32,882 bases of DNA. Source: JAKLKS01 sp964370855. GTDB taxonomy: Bacteria > Planctomycetota > JAJSAM01 > JAKLKS01. The position numbers and the translations under genes are program-made. Location: the NCBI GenBank assembly GCA_964370855.1, contig CAYJMF010000053.1:1-32882 (forward strand), read 5' to 3'. This document shows, one piece after another, positions 31,812 to 32,882 of this stretch. A model generated the notes under the pieces. It had not been told where the DNA came from and did not search any database. It saw nothing but the letters and a program-made list of their open reading frames with translations. Within the stretch, counting starts at the first letter, position 1, and every line of letters starts with the position of its first letter.

Positions 31812-32882
31812 CGCAGCGCCACCCCCGTCGCGGTCCCGCCGCTGCCGACCTCCTCCGGCGTCCCCGCCGCCACTACCCTCCCCCCCCGCTCCCCGCCCTC
31901 GGGCCCCAGTTCCACGAGCCGGTCGCAGGATCGCAGCACGTCGAGGTTGTGCTCCACGACGAGCACCGTGTGCCCCCCGTCCACGAGGTCGTGCAGCGCC
32001 GCGAGCAGCACCGCCACGTCCGCCGCGTGGAGCCCCGTCGTGGGCTCGTCCAGCACGAACAGCGTCGCCCCCTTCCCGCCGCCGCCGAGGTGGGAGGCGA
32101 GCTTGAGCCGCTGCGCCTCGCCCCCGGACAGCGTCGTCCCCGGCTGCCCGAGCCGCAGGTACCCGAGCCCGACCCGTGCCAGCGGCCGCAGCCCCTTGAG
32201 CACCGGCTCCTCCCCCTCGAAGAACGCGAGCGCCTCCTCCACGGTCATGCGCAGCACCTCGTCGACGCTCCGCCCCCGCAGGCGCACCCGCAGGACCTCG
32301 GGCCGGAACCGCTTCCCGCCGCACTCCGGGCAGGGGACGAAGACGTCGGCGAGGAACTGCATCTCCAGGGTCTCGTGGCCGGCCCCCTCGCACCGCTCGC
32401 ACCGGCCGCCGGGGGAGTTGAAGGAGAAGGTCCCGGCGGAGAACCGCCGCGCCCGCGCGTCCGCCGTCGCGGCGAAGGCCTTGCGGATCGGGGTCCACGC
32501 CCCGGCGTAGGTGGCCGGGTTGGATCGCGGCGTCCGCCCGATGGGGGACTGGTCCACGAGGACGACGTCGCGGAGCCCCTCCGCCCCCTCCAGCGCCCGC
32601 AGCGCCCCCTCCTTCTCCTCCCCGGGCCGCCCGAGCCGCCGCAGGAGGGCCGGCACGAGGACCCCCTCCACCAGCGTGGACTTCCCGCTCCCGCTCACGC
32701 CGCACACGCCGACGAGGGCGCCGAGGGGGAGGTCGAGGTCGAGGTCGCGGAGGTTGTGGAGGGAGGCCCCCCGCAGCCCGAGGCTCCCCCGCCCCCCCCC
32801 CCGCCGCGGCCGCGCCGGCGGCCCCCCCCCCCCCCCGCGGGAGGCCCCCGGGCGGGGTCGCGGCGCCCGCCCCGCCCAATGT
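31710..32882 (-). CDS. Second UvrA-family protein, C-terminal half, partial
   Basis: The minus strand encodes the last third to half of a UvrA-type ATPase and runs off the right edge. Visible in order: GLRGASLHNLRDLDLDLPLG, Walker A (VCGVSGSGKSTLV), VLVDQSPIGRTPRSNPATYA, zinc module CERCEGAG...CPECGGKRF, signature TTLSGGEAQRLKLASHLG and Walker B LFVLDEPTTGLH. The motifs are those of nucleotide-excision-repair UvrA or its paralogues; HETLEMQFLADVFVPCPECG differs from the uvrA at 24459, so this is a distinct paralogue. After GVALRQQQ the frame continues into the palindromic repeat (NGVRHQFCSGG) and reaches the N gap with no stop, so the true end is unknown. A run of C at 32821-32836 may hide a base error near the N-terminal side. 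Confidence 0.85.

Overview
The window is about 33 kb of very GC-rich DNA, visibly near 70% G+C outside one island. The proteins point to a Gram-negative bacterium: an AsmA-like envelope protein, a cardiolipin synthase and many Sec signal peptides. The secreted HEAT-repeat proteins with a mature HGGQY start and a WxxWWxxN segment, plus the GC-rich codon use, make a planctomycete-like organism my best guess, but no marker gene proves it. The first 50 bases are pure C and there is a 10-N gap at 31700-31709, so this looks like a draft or metagenome scaffold.

Layout. (1) 207-4727, plus strand: a secreted helical/HEAT-like protein, an alkaline-phosphatase-superfamily enzyme with an inserted membrane hairpin, and a translationally coupled small membrane protein. 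(2) About 4690-14051: an accessory island with lower, mixed G+C. It holds a decayed copy of a two-HTH/DDE insertion sequence (5216-7546), an IS701-like transposase scrap, a two-gene secreted cassette (a zincin-like protein and an anchored partner), a fragment of an XRE-type regulator, and an intact relative of the first IS (11567-14051) with perfect 17-bp inverted ends. (3) 14123-19056, minus strand: a large AsmA/TamB-like protein followed 5 nt later by a cardiolipin synthase. (4) 19156-24364, plus strand, divergent from region 3: three tandem secreted HEAT-repeat paralogues of 564, 574 and 575 aa. (5) 24459-28719, minus strand: a compact run of LysE/RhtB exporter, HIT protein, GNAT acetyltransferase and UvrA. 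(6) 28856-31602, plus strand: an AlgI-like MBOAT O-acyltransferase with a coupled SGNH-like partner. (7) From the gap to the right edge, minus strand: the C-terminal half of a second UvrA-family protein.

Three palindromic repeat elements sit exactly at gene junctions: 24367-24490, 28735-28838 and about 31604-31811. The first has perfect 50-bp arms and supplies the last nine residues and stop codon of uvrA. The second fills almost the whole divergent spacer between lysE and algI. The third contains the assembly gap and runs into the second UvrA. Elements 2 and 3 share a core, ACGGTGTCAGACACC; element 1 is of another family. They resemble REPIN-like elements mobilised by RAYT transposases, but none is encoded here.

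The less-described material is the HEAT triplet with its conserved N-terminal module, the 25-nt motif repeated both outside and inside the IS transposase genes, the zincin-like passenger cassette, and the placement of the REPIN-like elements.
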